From Holacanthus passer (lineage: Eukaryota; Chordata; Actinopteri; Pomacanthidae): a DNA stretch of 64,000 bases. Position 1 is the first letter of the stretch. The number at the start of each line of letters is the position of its first letter. Below are positions 12,229 to 25,830 of this stretch, in pieces. The stretch lies in NCBI GenBank assembly GCA_025331565.1, contig JAFREQ010000012.1, positions 10,840,501-10,904,500 of the forward strand, written 5' to 3'. The translations under genes were made by a program, and so were the position numbers. The notes beneath the pieces are model-generated. The model did not search any database, was not told the origin of the DNA, and saw only the letters and a program-made list of their open reading frames with translations.

Positions 12229-14275
12229 TCAGTAGATGCTGAAGGAGGCATAGCTCTGCTCACTCTGGCAGGTGAAGTAAGCTATCAGTTGACCATTGCA
12301 GATCATCAGAAACAAGCCGCTACCTATGGAACAACAAAAATGTAGAGCGTTAGAAAGAATTGAACTGAAAAAATATAAATGCAGTAAGTGATGTTTGTTT
12401 TACCTAAAGCCAGCCACCACTGCCACACCATGGGAAACTCCAACATCACTGCAACATGAAACAAATCATTCAAATAATCATAATTTGTGTGTGTACCTGT
12501 GTAGATGTATAGTTATATTTCTGCTCACCTAGGCTGGTGATCATTACATGCAGGAGTGTGACAGTGAGTGCGTAGTCCCAGACCCGCCTCCGCACCACTG
12601 CAGCAAACAAAAGGCCGCTGCAAAAGTAGGTGAGCTCCAAGGACAGGAGGTTCACTGAGAAGGACCGACATTGTGAAAAAACACAGGAAGTGAAAAAGGT
12701 TCATGCTCATGTTTGATCCTATTGGCTACATTTAGTGTGCTCACCCAAGTATTTGGAGTTGGATTCAGCAGGTTCGGTCTTAAAGTCAAATGGAATCAGT
12801 CCATCAAAGTGATCCAACCTGAATGAGGGTGAGAAAAGAAGTAAAACTACCGTGTACAATTGCAAGAATGTGTGTTAAACCATGTGTAAATACATCTCAG
12901 CTCTTGGTAGTTTCCAGATAAAAGCTACATGGTGTGGATAAAGTAATGCAAACAAATTGGAGATAACTAAATCTCACCACTGCAATTACTGCAACCACAG
13001 TGGATCGAAAAACACAAACGCAATATGGGTCAGAAATAAGCTGTTTTTGATTGAGACGCTTTACCTCCTGCTTCCTGTGTAGCCTCAAGAACACACTATG
13101 TACAAACCACAGACTACACATGGTATATTTCACCCACAGACCCAGGAAAAAATACTACCTGACCTGGTTTGCTCTGTGTTATAGGTTTTTTACAATAGTT
13201 TTTTTCAGAATATTTGGAATTTAAGAACATTCACTGAAAGAACAAAGCCATTATTCTGTGACTGTGCTGCTCTACATAAATGCCTCAGGATGAGATTAAG
13301 ATGCAGGATACATATTAAAAACTCCACCATTTCTGTTAATACTGCATTTTAATGGCACATATTCCAACATTTACAACAAGCCTACTGGCATGCAGTGAAC
13401 CTGGAGCCAGTTTTCCACTTTGCTGGATTGTAATCATCATCATATTAAGTTGCATGAGATAGTGTCAAACTTGTGTGCTGTGTGTTCATGCAGAATGTGT
13501 CATAAACACTGACACTGTTCTCCTTTATTCATTAGATAACAGATTAAATGCTGTTGTTTGGATAGTTGCACTTTGCAATTTGATTACAGACACTTTGTCA
13601 CATTGAAACTTCATTAATTGACTCAAGTTGCCCAAATGATGATTTCCAGACCTCCTATAATGCTCTTATATGTTATTTAGGATCCACCTGATTATGAAAG
13701 ACTTGTGGCATTTCCAATGTTAAGAGAGCACACAGATCCTCACCTGAAGGCACCAAAGCAAACACTCCCAACCATGTAGAAAAGAGAGTAAAATATGAGC
13801 AGACACAGCAGCAGATTGAAGAGCACGGTCTGTGGGATAGAGAGGGAATATTTCACAACACAGTATGCGAACTGTCTAGTGGGCAACAGCACATATTTTC
13901 CACGTAACGCAACATTAGCAGACTCTAACCTGGAGCTGTGTGTGCAGACTTACATGTGATAGGCTACCAGGCTGCAGGGGGAGGGATGAAACAGCAACTC
14001 TTATGTGCTGCAAAACCTGACCTGCTGCATGCATCTGGACTATCGTAATGCAAAGACATCTGTATCTTTGCATCCGTGCATTACATAAAATAGACCTCAA
14101 GCGCAACAGAGCCGGTGAAACCCCCTTCTCGTCTTGTATCGCACATGATTTTCCTCCAGTCGATCCAGATTATCAGATCACACAGACGCCTGATCAGCAG
14201 GGAGGTGCAGGTTAAATCATGACACATTAACTGTCCTCTTACCTTGGAGTCGACCGCTTTGCCTTTGAATGCCAT
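12229..14275 (-). CDS. tmem244: TMEM244-like multi-pass membrane protein, complete
   Basis: Six exons in transcript order, 14243-14275, 13744-13829, 12745-12818, 12529-12654, 12404-12448 and 12229-12323, join in phase to encode 152 aa. Landmarks match TMEM244: a first membrane segment LLLCLLIFYSLFYMVG, then GLIPFDFKTEP, LELTYFCSGLLF, VWDYALTVTLLHVMITS, MLEFPMVWQWWLALG and a final hydrophobic segment. I see about four membrane segments and no signal peptidase site. The human protein is shorter (about 128 aa, from memory). The C-terminal CQSEQSYASFSIY tail is visible here. Its function is not established in any organism I know of. It is convergent with the SGK-like gene and divergent from the L3MBTL gene. 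Confidence 0.88.
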
Positions 14276-15690
14276 CTCATGGTTTTGTGCTTGATGTTAT
14301 ATTAGAAAACAAACCGAGCTGCAGCAACAACACTCAACCCCGTTAATGCCCCCCATTAGAAACTGGACGACTTCCGCCATCTAGCGACGAACACAGGGCA
14401 CTGCACCGCCGCTTCTACCCTGAACTCATTTCACCTCCTCTCAGGGCCTTTTGTTGACTGAAATAAAGACTTATCTCAGCTTGTACCTGTTAGCAAGCAA
14501 CTGAATGCACACTCATATATTCTATTTTGCATTTATATGGAGTGTTTGTTCATCAAAACCGTGGTTAAAACGCTCTATAAGATGTGCAGCTTTATTATAA
14601 GAGAGAAACCTGATGTGGGAGGAATTGAATCCTGCAGGATCACAACAAACAGTAAAACTAACCTAAAGAGCAAGAGCAAGAAGCACCCATAGTAATAATA
14701 GATTAGCTGCCACATTAAAACCATACATTTAATAGCCTTTAAGGGCCATATGAGGTGTTACTAGATAAGATAACAGTACAGATCAGATTTGTTGTTTTGT
14801 TTGGGTGCTTCATCTTATTCTACATCACTTATCAGTACTGGTTTTAATGGACATCATTACTAGTTTTAATAGACTTTATCATTAGTGGTTTCAATAGACC
14901 TCATTACTGGTTTTAACAGACTTTATTATTGGTTTTATTGGACTTTAGTTATCATTATTGGTTTTACTTCATTGATCATTACTGGTTTTAACAGACTTCA
15001 TTACTGGTTTTAACAGACTTCATTACTAGTTTTAATAGACTTTATCATTACTGGTTTCAATAGACTTCATTACTAGTTTTAATAGACTTTATCTTTACTG
15101 GTTTCAATAGACATCATTGCTAGTTTTAATGGACTTCATTTATCTTTACTGGTTTTAACAGACTTTTTGTTGGTTTTAATGGACTTCTTTTAATATTACT
15201 GGTTTTAATTGACTTCACTTATCATTACTGGTTTAATAGACTTCATTTGTCATTACTAGTTTTAATAGACTTCATTTATCATTACTTGCTTTGATAGACT
15301 TCATTTATCATCAGGCCTACTAGTTTTAATAGACTTCATTTATCATTACTGGTTTTCATTCGCACCAGCCGACCTAATAGCACACGTGTTTAAAAGTCAA
15401 ACCATGACTGTATTTTGGCTGAAAGTGTCCCCTCTGTCCTGATGATTTGATGCTCCAGTGTGATTCTAACCTGTGCTCGGGTCGTGTGTTTCAGGGTCTG
15501 AACACGGTGTGAAGCAGCAGAGACACTGCGGCGCTGCGCTCCATTCACACACACTTCTTAAGGCAAACACTTTAAATCAAAGAGGGGATATGAGCTCGGG
15601 TCCGTCGGCAGGCTTCATCACATCGGCTGTGATTTCACTTCTGGGCGTGTTATGAGTGTAAACAGGCCTCGTATTGACCACCGATAGAAA
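14276..15690. other. Intergenic spacer between tmem244 and the L3MBTL gene
   Basis: Holds the presumed divergent promoters of the two genes at its ends. The centre is occupied by the AT-rich minisatellite at 14826-15357, listed separately. No coding signal is supported. Confidence 0.6.
14826..15357. repeat. Degenerate minisatellite, unit TTACTGGTTTTAATAGACTT plus spacer
   Basis: At least 15 imperfect head-to-tail copies of a 20-base core (variants ACTAGTTTTAATAGACTT, ACTGGTTTCAATAGAC and others), separated by short CATT/TATCATT spacers so that the period varies from about 22 to 45 bases. The degeneracy indicates an old array. Spacers are not unique sequences, so this is not CRISPR-like. Confidence 0.88.
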
Positions 15691-15788
15691 ACTGAACTTT
15701 TCCGAGACCCAAAGTTGTCAGACAGCGCATCTTACACGCATGCGCATCCTCCTATCCAGCTCTAAATAAGAGTTAAAACAGAAACGAG
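15690..15788 (+). promoter_or_regulatory. L3MBTL promoter, NRF-1-type site and non-coding first exon
   Basis: Contains ACGCATGCGCA at 15736-15746, a good match to the NRF-1 consensus often found in TATA-less promoters. A strong donor (GAAACGAG then GTGAGT) at 15789 ends an untranslated exon. Translation starts only in the next exon (acceptor at 17238/17239). The transcription start is not determined. Confidence 0.55.
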
Positions 15789-17262
15789 GTGAGTTCCACA
15801 TTTTTATAAACAATACGACCGTTAATACTCATTTATTGACATTAACAGGGGCGAATTTTGCAAACCGGCCTTCGTTTTGCTAATTGGTGCTAGTTGGGGT
15901 TATTTCCACTCTGATTTAAGACGGCGAGAATAAATCGTTTTTTTCAAGTTTCTATTGAAGAAATTAATCAAGCAACAATGTTGAAGCTCGTAACAGAAGC
16001 TCGGTGTTATTGCGAGTGTGCGTGTTATTATGCGAATTATCAGCGTTTTGCAAAATGCCTTTTCCTATTGTTATTAACTGGGAAACTTATTTATTACAGA
16101 TTGTCCTTAGCTGGCTGCATCCAGTCACAATGCTACGGCTAGCTGTCTAGCAAGCCCCGGTTCATTTGAACGGAGTGGAGCTAGCTGGCTGTTAGCTTCA
16201 TGTCAGCGCTAGCTAGCAAGCTGGGCTGACATTCCGTGACAAGGGGAAAGTGAAGAAAATAACCCGAGTGAAGGAAAACACAAAGTCAGGAAATTACACC
16301 GCAAACATTTGCTTTTGTTCGACGCGTAGCTTCTTTGCACGATTTGTTTAAAGGGGTAACTTGAGTAATTTACATAGTTTAAACGTGTTGGTGGCCTCTT
16401 CCTATGCTCCGCCATTTTGTATAAGACGAATGCTAATCATGGGCGCTCTTACACTTTATTTATGGCTAGAATAAAACTGAGGTATCAGGAGCAAAGTCAA
16501 ACTTCATCGACATCTATCAGCTCGGGCTGTTGTTTAGTTTTCACCTGGTTATGAGCATCATGCAAACAGAAAATATCACCATAATTCAGTGTTGAACATG
16601 CGTCAACACTAAAACGTTATATCGCAATATTAGTCGGGTTAAAACGCTTTTAAGTTTGGTCAGTCAATGAAGAAAACAGTGTTCTCTTTAAAATTGATAA
16701 TCAAATCATCCCCTCGCTTGTTTATAACCAGACAAACAGCCGGTTTTAAGAGATACTGTCAAAACAAGGAAAAGATGAACTTATGTGGTTAACTTAAAGT
16801 TGGGACATCTTTCCTCATCTTCCTCAATGATACTGATGAAGGTTCGCTCTAATGGGGCCGTTTGTGGCCGTTTTTGCCTGTTAGTTCACCAGCAAAACAT
16901 TATTATTATTGACTGTTTTGTCTTAAATCGAAGTGCATGGTGGATCCTGCAAGCCGGCACACAATCGCCATCTAGCGGTGATGTTGGGCAATGCTGTTTA
17001 CAAGTGCAGGTAGAAACTGCATTTGTCGTTTGGGAGCACTTTGGAGGTAAAACCATGCAGGGGGACTGCTGCTGCACTGTGATAATCACACACAGTCAAC
17101 ACAATGGATGGAGAGCAGTGCCTTAGTTTAAGTTAGATCATCATCATCCTCTGTTGTATTCTGAACATGTGCAACCTTTTTGTGTCAGTTATCAGCATGT
17201 GATCTGTCTTTTAAGTGACTGTTATTGTGTCTTTGCAGGTTGGGGATATCGGAGGAGTGGGA

Positions 17263-20200
17263 ATGACTGACACTCCACCCAGTGATGGCCCCTCCCAGGG
17301 AGCTGACTTTGACATGATGGGTGCTCTGGACTGGAAGGACGGTATTGCGACGCTGCCAGGCAGTGATATCAGGGTACGAAAGAGATTTGTGTCCCTGTCC
17401 AGGATCATCACTGATTGTGTTGATGTTTGTGCACAAGTCCCTGATTGCACACAGATTTCTAGAAGCAGGGCTCAATGCCGTGTTTTTATAGCCGAGGTGG
17501 GAAATTAAAACCACCTGTGTTAACGTTCTTAAAAAAAAAAAAGATTCAGTTTAGTTAAAGAAACATTCAAGGCAAAAGAGAGAGAACTATTTCACACAGC
17601 CACATATTTAATGATTGTGACTATTATTTCTTTCATAAGGAGATGAGATGAAACAGGATCATGGCAGCGCACAACCTCAGCTCAACAATTCCTGTGAGAA
17701 ACCCTGATGAGCATATCTTTCCTCTTCCCTGTTTCTTTCAGTTTCGTATGACAGAGTTTGGGACTCTTGAGATTGTCACAGATCTAGAGGTCAAAGGGCA
17801 GCAGGCAGAACCTAACTCTGAGACCTTGGACCCAGCACAGTCTCACACTCCCACTCCTCCACCAGAGGGCCAATCACAGACCAGCACAGCAACAGCTCCA
17901 GCCAAGCAGAGTCAGCCAGGATCATCTCAGACGAAAGGTACGATAGCACACGATTAACCCTTACAACATTGTTATTGTAAAGAATGACAGTGTTTATGTT
18001 TTATGCTCTCCCCATGTTTTGTACAGTGAATATTCTCAGTTTCAGCTCTTCTCTCTGCTTTGTCCTCCAGCCCCTGGCCCTGTGCTCCTGTCTCTAGAAG
18101 AGGGCCCCAGTATGGAGGGCCCAAGTGTGGAGGTTGGTCCCAGTGTAGAAGTGGGCTCTAGCGCAGACACAGGCCCAAATGGGGAGCTGTCAAGGTGCCG
18201 GGCTTGTGGCGGCCGTGTTCCCCGGGATGCCCTCTTTCAGGGCAAATTCTGTAGCTCAATTTGTGCCCAGCCCTCCAGTGGCAGGTAAAACCACACATCT
18301 GTTGTTTCTAACACCTTCCTTATTCTGTTTTGTTGTTTCATCATAAGTCATAATTTTTCTTTTTCACAGATCATCTCCAGGGGAGGCGAGGGAGAGTCAA
18401 GCAGTTGAGGGTGAGAGGCTGGGCAAACGTGTGCGTAAAAAGAGGAAGATCTATATGGATTCTGGTGATGAAGAAGAAGACAACCAGGAGGAGCCAGAGG
18501 TAAGGAGGTCTCCAGTGTTGTTCCCAGTCAGAGCTACAGGCCACCGAGTGTTCACTACTGTCTTGCTGGAATAACTGAGCTTCTTCTGGAATTTATCTGT
18601 TCTCACATTTCTTTCTTCATCTTTAAGTTGAGAAAACACAAACACTGGGTGAGAAAAAAAGTTGATAGTTGTGATTATTAACAACATTAACAACTTCTTT
18701 CATTTCACCTGTTGTAGGAAAAGGCCAAGACAACCAAAGGCAGAAGAGGTGCCAAAATTGCCAAATTGGGTATGTGAGACTGCTGCCAGACAAAGTGTTT
18801 CTAAATCCCATAAAGATCTTTAAATAACTGACACGATTTTCTAAATTCAAGGCTGTAATGAGTCCTAAATAAAACTAATAATATTTTATATCTTAAATTC
18901 AGTTTTGTAAGTTATAAAAATGCTGCAGTTAAATGGTGGGCTTTTCTGGTGAGAAATTAAACCTCTTGCAGATTCTCCTCTGATATATATAAACTTTGAT
19001 TTTCAAATTTATAACATGGATGAAAATTAGTCTTATAAAATATCTTAACTCTTAACTTTTGAAACTTACTGGCAGCCTGTTGTCTGTTAGTCTGACACAA
19101 GGCAAGAATGAACTGGAATTTGTATTATTTGGGTATTGATTAGGTTCTATCAGTATTATGGGCATGTTTTCACATCTCCATGACATATGGAGTAATACAT
19201 ATTTACTCATTATTTTGTTATGTGAACTTCCAATTTAAGATAATAAGCTGAGCAGATCTAGATAAAAGAAATGTCAGAATGTCAGAGTTGGGGAAGATAT
19301 GTGTCTACATCTGTATGTTTCTCATGAAAGGCATGTGATGGAGATCCTCATGCACCAACTACAGTACGTAATTTTTTTTTTTTTTTGCCCAACCCTCAGT
19401 GACTGCTCCACCCAATAAGAAGCGGGCGTGGAGCTGGCCTGCTTACTTGGAAGAGGAGAGAGCAATCGCTGCACCTGTTAAACTATTCAAAGAGGTATTT
19501 TCACTCTAAATACACTGGCCAACTTTATATTTTTAACTAAAACCAGATGGTTTTGTTTATTAGGTCTCAGATAAGCCAATTCATGACTGTGCTATGATGT
19601 GCATCTGTCTTGCAGCACCAGTCGTTTCCTCAAAGCAGGAACAGTTTTAAGGTGGGAATGAAGCTGGAGGGACTGGACCCGTCTCACCCGTCTCTGTTCT
19701 GCGTACTCACTGTTGCAGAGGTGCGGCTGCTAACACTTGTCTGTGGCTTTGGTTTAGCAAAAGAGGATATATATCTTTATCCCCGTGTATAATTAAGAGT
19801 TTCAGTCACACATGCATGTTGTCCCTTTGTCTCTCAGATCCAAGGTTATCGGGTAAGGCTCCACTTTGATGGTTACCCTGAATGCTACGACTTCTGGGCC
19901 AACGCCGACTCATGGGATATGAAACCGGCTGGCTGGTGTGAGAAGAACGGACATAAGCTATTGTTGCCTAAAGGTAGTCACACTCACAGGAACTGACACA
20001 TCTATCCACGTTTTTCCAAACAACCTTCCTGAGTGAGTTTGTCTTGTAGGTTGTAAGGATGGAGAGTTTAATTGGAGCATGTATGTGAAGAACTGCAGGG
20101 GTCAGCTGGCCCCAAAACACCTTTTCAAAAGCCTCAACACAGTGAGTATTAAAAACATGCAATCAGTAGACTCTAAAGTAAAGATTGAAATAATTCAGGT

Positions 20201-23200
20201 TCTGTATGTGCTAAATCTGTGTGTTTATTTTTTTATTTCAGTCTGTGACTCCATCTGGATTTAGAGCAGGGATGAAGCTGGAGGCGGTCGACAGGAAGAA
20301 CCCGTCGTTGATCTGTGTAGCAACCATCGCTGCTGTTGTAGACAACCGACTGCTCATTCATTTTGACAACTGGGACGACACATATGATTATTGGTAAGAG
20401 TCTGGTTTGACACCAAGAGGGTGGGTATGATCCAGACATTCCCCAGTACACTTGAAGGATTGCTGTAGTTGCTCTAATTGTATGCCTGTTTACCTAAGTG
20501 AAATGAGTGACAAAAAGTCTGGAAAATTACAAACACACATAACTACAGAGTTTATGCAGCTGAATCACATTTGAAAAAGTAATATTTGTTGGTAAACCCT
20601 AAGTTGCTCTTATTGTGTGCCTGCTTACCTAGTAATTATTTTCTGTCAAGGTGTGATGCCAGCAGTCCATACATCCATCCTGTGGGGTTCTGTGAAGAGG
20701 CTGAGCTAACTCTGACCACTCCAGCTGGTAAGACACAGACCAAGACACACGTGGGTCAGTATAAACTATTTTAATCTCCTCTAGGGCCCAAATAATGCAG
20801 AATCTAACATTGTCAGAAATGAATGCTAAACATTTAGATTCTACTGATTAAGCTTGTAAAATTGTATACTCATGCTATTGATGTCTTTCTTTTATAGAAA
20901 GTATTATACATATTTCTGTTTTTTCTCAAATATTTTTTCTGACTCTAAGAAAGAATGACTCAAAATTAAATATATTTAAGCTTACTTTATAAGTACATTA
21001 ATGTCCAGATTGTTTTAATGTGTGGATTGTTTGGATAGTGTCTGACACATCTAATGAGTCTTTATTCCCTCTTCTCAGAATATAAGCAACCCAAGAGTTT
21101 CTCATGGGAGAAATACCTGGAAGAGACAGGCACACAGGCCGCTCCTGCTCGGGCTTTCAAACCAGTACGATTCTCACACACACACACAAATATAGTAAAT
21201 AAAGTACAGAAAGCTTTATAATATGTACAGTGGTGATCATGTGGTTTTTGTTCTGTCCTGTATTTGCAGCGGCCTCCACATGGCTTCCAGATTGGGATGA
21301 AAGTGGAAGCTGTCGATAAGAGGAACCCCATGCTCATCCGTGTTGCAACTATAGCGGACACAGAGGACCACAGACTAAAAGTAGAAGATGTCTCCTCATG
21401 AAGATGTGTTTTGATCTGTTCTGCGCTCAACTTGATTCTAATTTGTATTATCCCCCTCTTCTATTCCAGATTCATTTTGATGGCTGGAATTCAGAGTACG
21501 ACTATTGGGTGGAGACTGACTGCCCTGATCTGCACCCAGTAGGGTGGTGTCAGAAAACTGGACACCCACTACAATACCCTAACAGTGAGACACACTCTTC
21601 CTGTCTGTCCTGCCTGATATTCAGTGAGGTCAATCAAGGTTTCTTAGGAGCACGATCCAAAATTGTAATTTCAACAGATGAGTCAGCACAGTTTGTCTCT
21701 GCCATCATTTAACGTCTGGATAGTGGTGGTGGGAGGAATCTCTAATGAACCAAATGGAAATGGTCTTGTGGTTGTTTGCATTGTTTTATTAACACTCCCT
21801 TGTGTGTGTATATATATTTTCAGGCTCAAGTGATTTATTGGCTGCCCCAGGACAAGGATGTCCTACTCCAGGATGCAATGGGGTTGGCCACATCAGAGGA
21901 CCTCGCTATGGGACCCACTATACGTTAGTAACATGTACTCTGTGCTTTCAGTCTCTGTCTTTCTTATGTCATTTTTTTCTCTGTTTCTCTGTTGGTATCA
22001 TTACGGCATATAAATGATTATTTTTTAAATTTCTCTCACTTATTTCATATTGAATGTATTTTGCTCAAACAGCACATTAATGATTTAATCTCATCTCATT
22101 TTTGATCATTGTTTTGGACTGTGTATGAAAAGAGAAAAAAGCATCTCAGTGTTCTTAAATGTCGTTTATACTTGTGTGGGCTGTTGGTAGTGTAATTGTG
22201 TGTGTGAATGTGTGTGAGTTTTGAATTTTTAAGGAGATTTTTGTCTGCTTTTCTTTCCTATTTGTTATAACCTGATGTACCAACAGTAAAAAGTAGATAT
22301 CTATCTCATTCCCGCTATTTGTTTTAGTCCTGGCTGAAGTTTGCGTGTCTCCGTGTGTCCAGTCAGGTGAGCTGTCCCTACTCAGAGATGAATCTAAACA
22401 AGGAGGGCTTGCTGCCAGATCGTCTCAGCGGAGAACGACCCCCTGCCCTCAGTGGACCTCATCCTCGTGGGCGACGCCCCGATCCTCAAACAAACACTAC
22501 GACGCAGACCCCTTCACCGCCAGAGCAACTGGAAGGAGCTGATGACTCCCAGAACAGGTTTGCTGCTGAACACGTACCAGGCTGTCAGAAAACAGCATGA
22601 ACACACTTTAAAAGGCACTCCCAGGAGAACTCCTATCAGTGTTTTGCATGCTCTGCAACTCTATCCAGTGGTCTACCTGAGAACGGGTTATCTGTGTTGC
22701 TAGGAAACCAGTGACGGTGGAAGCTGAGCGTTCAGGACGCAACAGCCAACCAGAGCCACCGGGTGGAGCCAGCGAGCAGAGCCACAATGGAACAAGGCCT
22801 AAACGGTACAGTCATGAAACCATCACACCAAGCTGCGCTGCTCAGGTTCACTGCAGAAGATCCTGTATTCGAGAGTCAGATCCTGTGTTAGGAAGTGACT
22901 TATAACTGATATGTTGCTGTTTTCTTCAGGACTGCTCCAGTTCCCAAATACCTGAAAATGCATTATGTTAAAGAGGAGATTGGCGATAGTAAAGGTGCGT
23001 TTGAATGTAAAATGATACAAGATTAAGCATGGACATCACAACCTGACTCACACAGATTGTTAACTGCCCTCCTCTTCCCTTTCCTCAGCCTCTCCAGACG
23101 CCATCTCTCTCCAGCAGGCCCTCCACGAGTCTGTGTTTTCCCCCGGCATCTCTGCCTCTCCCCCCCACCGGGTGGCCCTCTGCTGGGACAAACACTGCCA

Positions 23201-24503
23201 GCTGCTGCCTGAGGTCCTGGGGCTGACTGCCAAGAGAGTGGCCACTTGGAGCGCTGAGGAGGTCAGACATGCTTACACACTCACACTGCGCCAACACATG
23301 AAAAGCAGACATACTCCTCATTCACTCATCCATCATGAAGACCTCTTGTTGTTCAGGGAAATTGTCACTGTGCATGAATATTCAAGGAGAGCCCGTCTGG
23401 TTGTTACCGTGAATTGGTGCTCTCTTTCTGCCTGTCGGTTCAAGAAAGGCAGACATGGCACTTGAATTAGTAGATGAACATTTATTGATTCAAATATCTC
23501 ATGTTGGACAGCCTGACAGGTTGTGAATCTTTGTTCTTCAGGTGGCCAGTTTCGTCAAAGGACTCCCAGGATGTAAAGAACATGCTGCTACATTTAAAAC
23601 AGAGGTAAGCACTTCATTGCCAAACAGGCACATAATGATTACTTTAAATAATCATTCATAAAGATTATTTTTTGAATGCCTGATTCATCGTTTAGTCTAA
23701 AAAAAATATGTCATCATTTGGGATGATGTGTTCAAATTGCTTGTTTTGTAGGTGTGAGTCAGGTATTTATATTTTACGAGCAGTTATTGCAGAAGAAATA
23801 CCCTTTACTCTTCATTTTTTAGTGGATAGGTGCTATACTTAAAAAGTGATGCATAATGCATACACACACAGCTGGCAGCATTACATAAGCACTGACTCAG
23901 TCACTTCAGTGTTAATGTATTGCTGCCACCTGTGTGTAAACTGGTGTCTCACATAAAGCACATGGAAAAAGGGCCTGAAATGAAACATTTGCAAACGTTT
24001 TAATAATAAGACATCCCTGAAAAATGTGATTTATTTTAAAGACATGTTTGATTCACATCTCCTCCTGCAGTTAATGCTACCAAATGATTCATATGTCAAA
24101 ATGTACACATTTCTTTGTAAATATACAATCCAAATTCCCTAAAAAGCACATTATGATGTTATATACAGTTTGAGGTACATGTTGATATTTAATCAAGCAT
24201 GCAGACCTAAAAGGTGCTAATATGTCATGGTTGATGTTTAATGATGGTAAATGTAGATTAGCAGCTGCAGTTAAAAAGGAGTTTTAGTTAAAAGAATCTT
24301 GGTTTTTCAGTGTAAAGTATCAATCTATATTAAATGATGAAAAAAGTGATGAGAAGCAAAACTTTCTCTTTTAGCAAATAGATGGCGAGGCCTTCCTGCT
24401 GCTCACCCAGGCAGACATCGTCAAGATCCTGTCAATCAAGTTAGGACCCGCCCTGAAGATCTACAACTCCATCCTCATGTTGAAAAACGCGGACGAAGAG
24501 TAA
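17263..24503 (+). CDS. Lethal(3)malignant brain tumor-like protein (L3MBTL1/3/4 subfamily), complete
   Basis: Twenty-one coding exons join in phase to 832 aa: 17263-17373, 17742-17937, 18071-18284, 18370-18499, 18718-18769, 19400-19494, 19616-19720, 19838-19973, 20050-20141, 20242-20393, 20651-20727, 21079-21164, 21270-21380, 21470-21584, 21824-21923, 22363-22557, 22704-22805, 22930-22994, 23089-23261, 23542-23604, 24375-24503. L3MBTL proteins are nuclear readers of mono- and dimethyl-lysine that compact chromatin. Seen in order: N-terminal DWKDGIATLPGSD; FCS-type finger CRACGG...FCSSICA; basic motif GKRVRKKRK; three MBT repeats (about 245-345, 347-453, 453-558); C2HC finger CPTPGCNGVGH; SAM domain (about 760-825). 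The second MBT keeps the aromatic cage region FDNWDDTYDYWC. The N-terminus and CPYSEMNLNK recall L3MBTL3; GHIRGPRY and the QALHESVF segment recall L3MBTL4. A degenerate GPSVEV repeat lies before the first finger. Confidence 0.9.
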
Positions 24504-25807
24504 GACCCAACTCCGCCCCTTACCAGTTCCTTCTGCTCCGGTTTCACCAACACTCAACTGAAGACATTTGATAAAATCAGCCAGAACAGGTTTCGTCTGT
24601 CGAGCTCTGCAACAGAGCAGCTACATAAGAGACACAAGTGGAAGCCATCATCTTTAAAAACGTCCATCTCATCCATCTCCCTTCTCCCTCCTCTCTCCAT
24701 GATGGACCGTACTGATCAACCCTGAGGGAGAGTTTTACATGATACCTTGAGGATTCCTTGATTTATATCGTGTTTGTTTACTGAATCATTAAAAAAAAAA
24801 CTACAGGCACCTTTAATGCTTCTTAACATTGTACAGTTTATGAATTGGATTTAGTGTCACGATTCTGTTGCATTTCCCGTATTATTTGAACTGTAATGGT
24901 GCTTGAGCTCAGAGCAGATGGAACAAGCGTGTTTGTGCTTTGTTGCTTTTTACTTGGCAACAGATTTTTTTTTTTAAAGCTGCAAAATACAATCGTGAGA
25001 TGGTGAGAGGTTTTTAAATGTGAAATCCAGTGGAGCTGAAGCACTAATGTAGTTCAGACTTTCTCCTCTAGATGGAGAAAGCGGGTCACTCCACAGGCCC
25101 AAAGGCAAGAGAGTTTGTTTAAATTGGACTTGGCTGAAGCTTAGATTGAATGGGGGATGGTTTAAACTTTGTGCGTGTGTTTGTGTGTGCAAATGTGACT
25201 AAGTGTGTTTGAGAAATGAGGATGTGATTTCCCACCAGCCCGTGTGTGTTGCTTTTCTGGTCAGAGGATTGTTTTGTGACAAGCAGGGCTAAGGGCTACA
25301 AACTTGCAGTCTTTCAAGGTGGAACGAGACAAAGAACCAGCTCTGTTCTTCTCTATCTGCTTTTTTTTTCGGGGGGAATGGCACATAAATATGAATGTTT
25401 AAAAAACAGCTTTTAGTTGTTTTGTTGATACTGATGATCTTATTTGGTTCGAGTAACCTCTTGTCATTCACATTGCAAATTGTATACAGCTACAAATGGA
25501 CTGTCCTTGCTCCCTATCAGAGTTTACTCCTGCTTCTTGGTTATGCAAAGGCTTGACATCTGTCGACAGGGAAGGACATCGTGACAGTGAGCTAAAAAAT
25601 ACGAACCTCAATTCGTACATAGATTTTGAGAAACACAAAACAGCAATGTAAGTGTCTGTAAATCAGCGTGTACTTCAGCAAGTTGGAATGTGTACATCAG
25701 CAACTGTTTATATGCAAACAGCTTTTATTTATGTATTCTAATTTAAGGGGTAATGGTACGCTGTTTTGGCTCTGAGGTAACTGTTGCTGTTTGATGGAAT
25801 GGGTGAA

Positions 25808-25813
25808 AATAAA
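25808..25813 (+). terminator. Poly(A) signal of the L3MBTL gene
   Basis: AATAAA about 1.3 kb after the stop codon, which implies a long 3'UTR (24504 to about 25830) with no other reading frame of note. Confidence 0.55.
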
Positions 25814-25830
25814 TGAGATGCACACTGCCT

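Noticed and set aside
14826..15357. Regularly spaced repeats reminiscent of a CRISPR array
   Set aside because: Units are degenerate, spacers are not unique and vary in length, and the genome is a vertebrate; this is a minisatellite.
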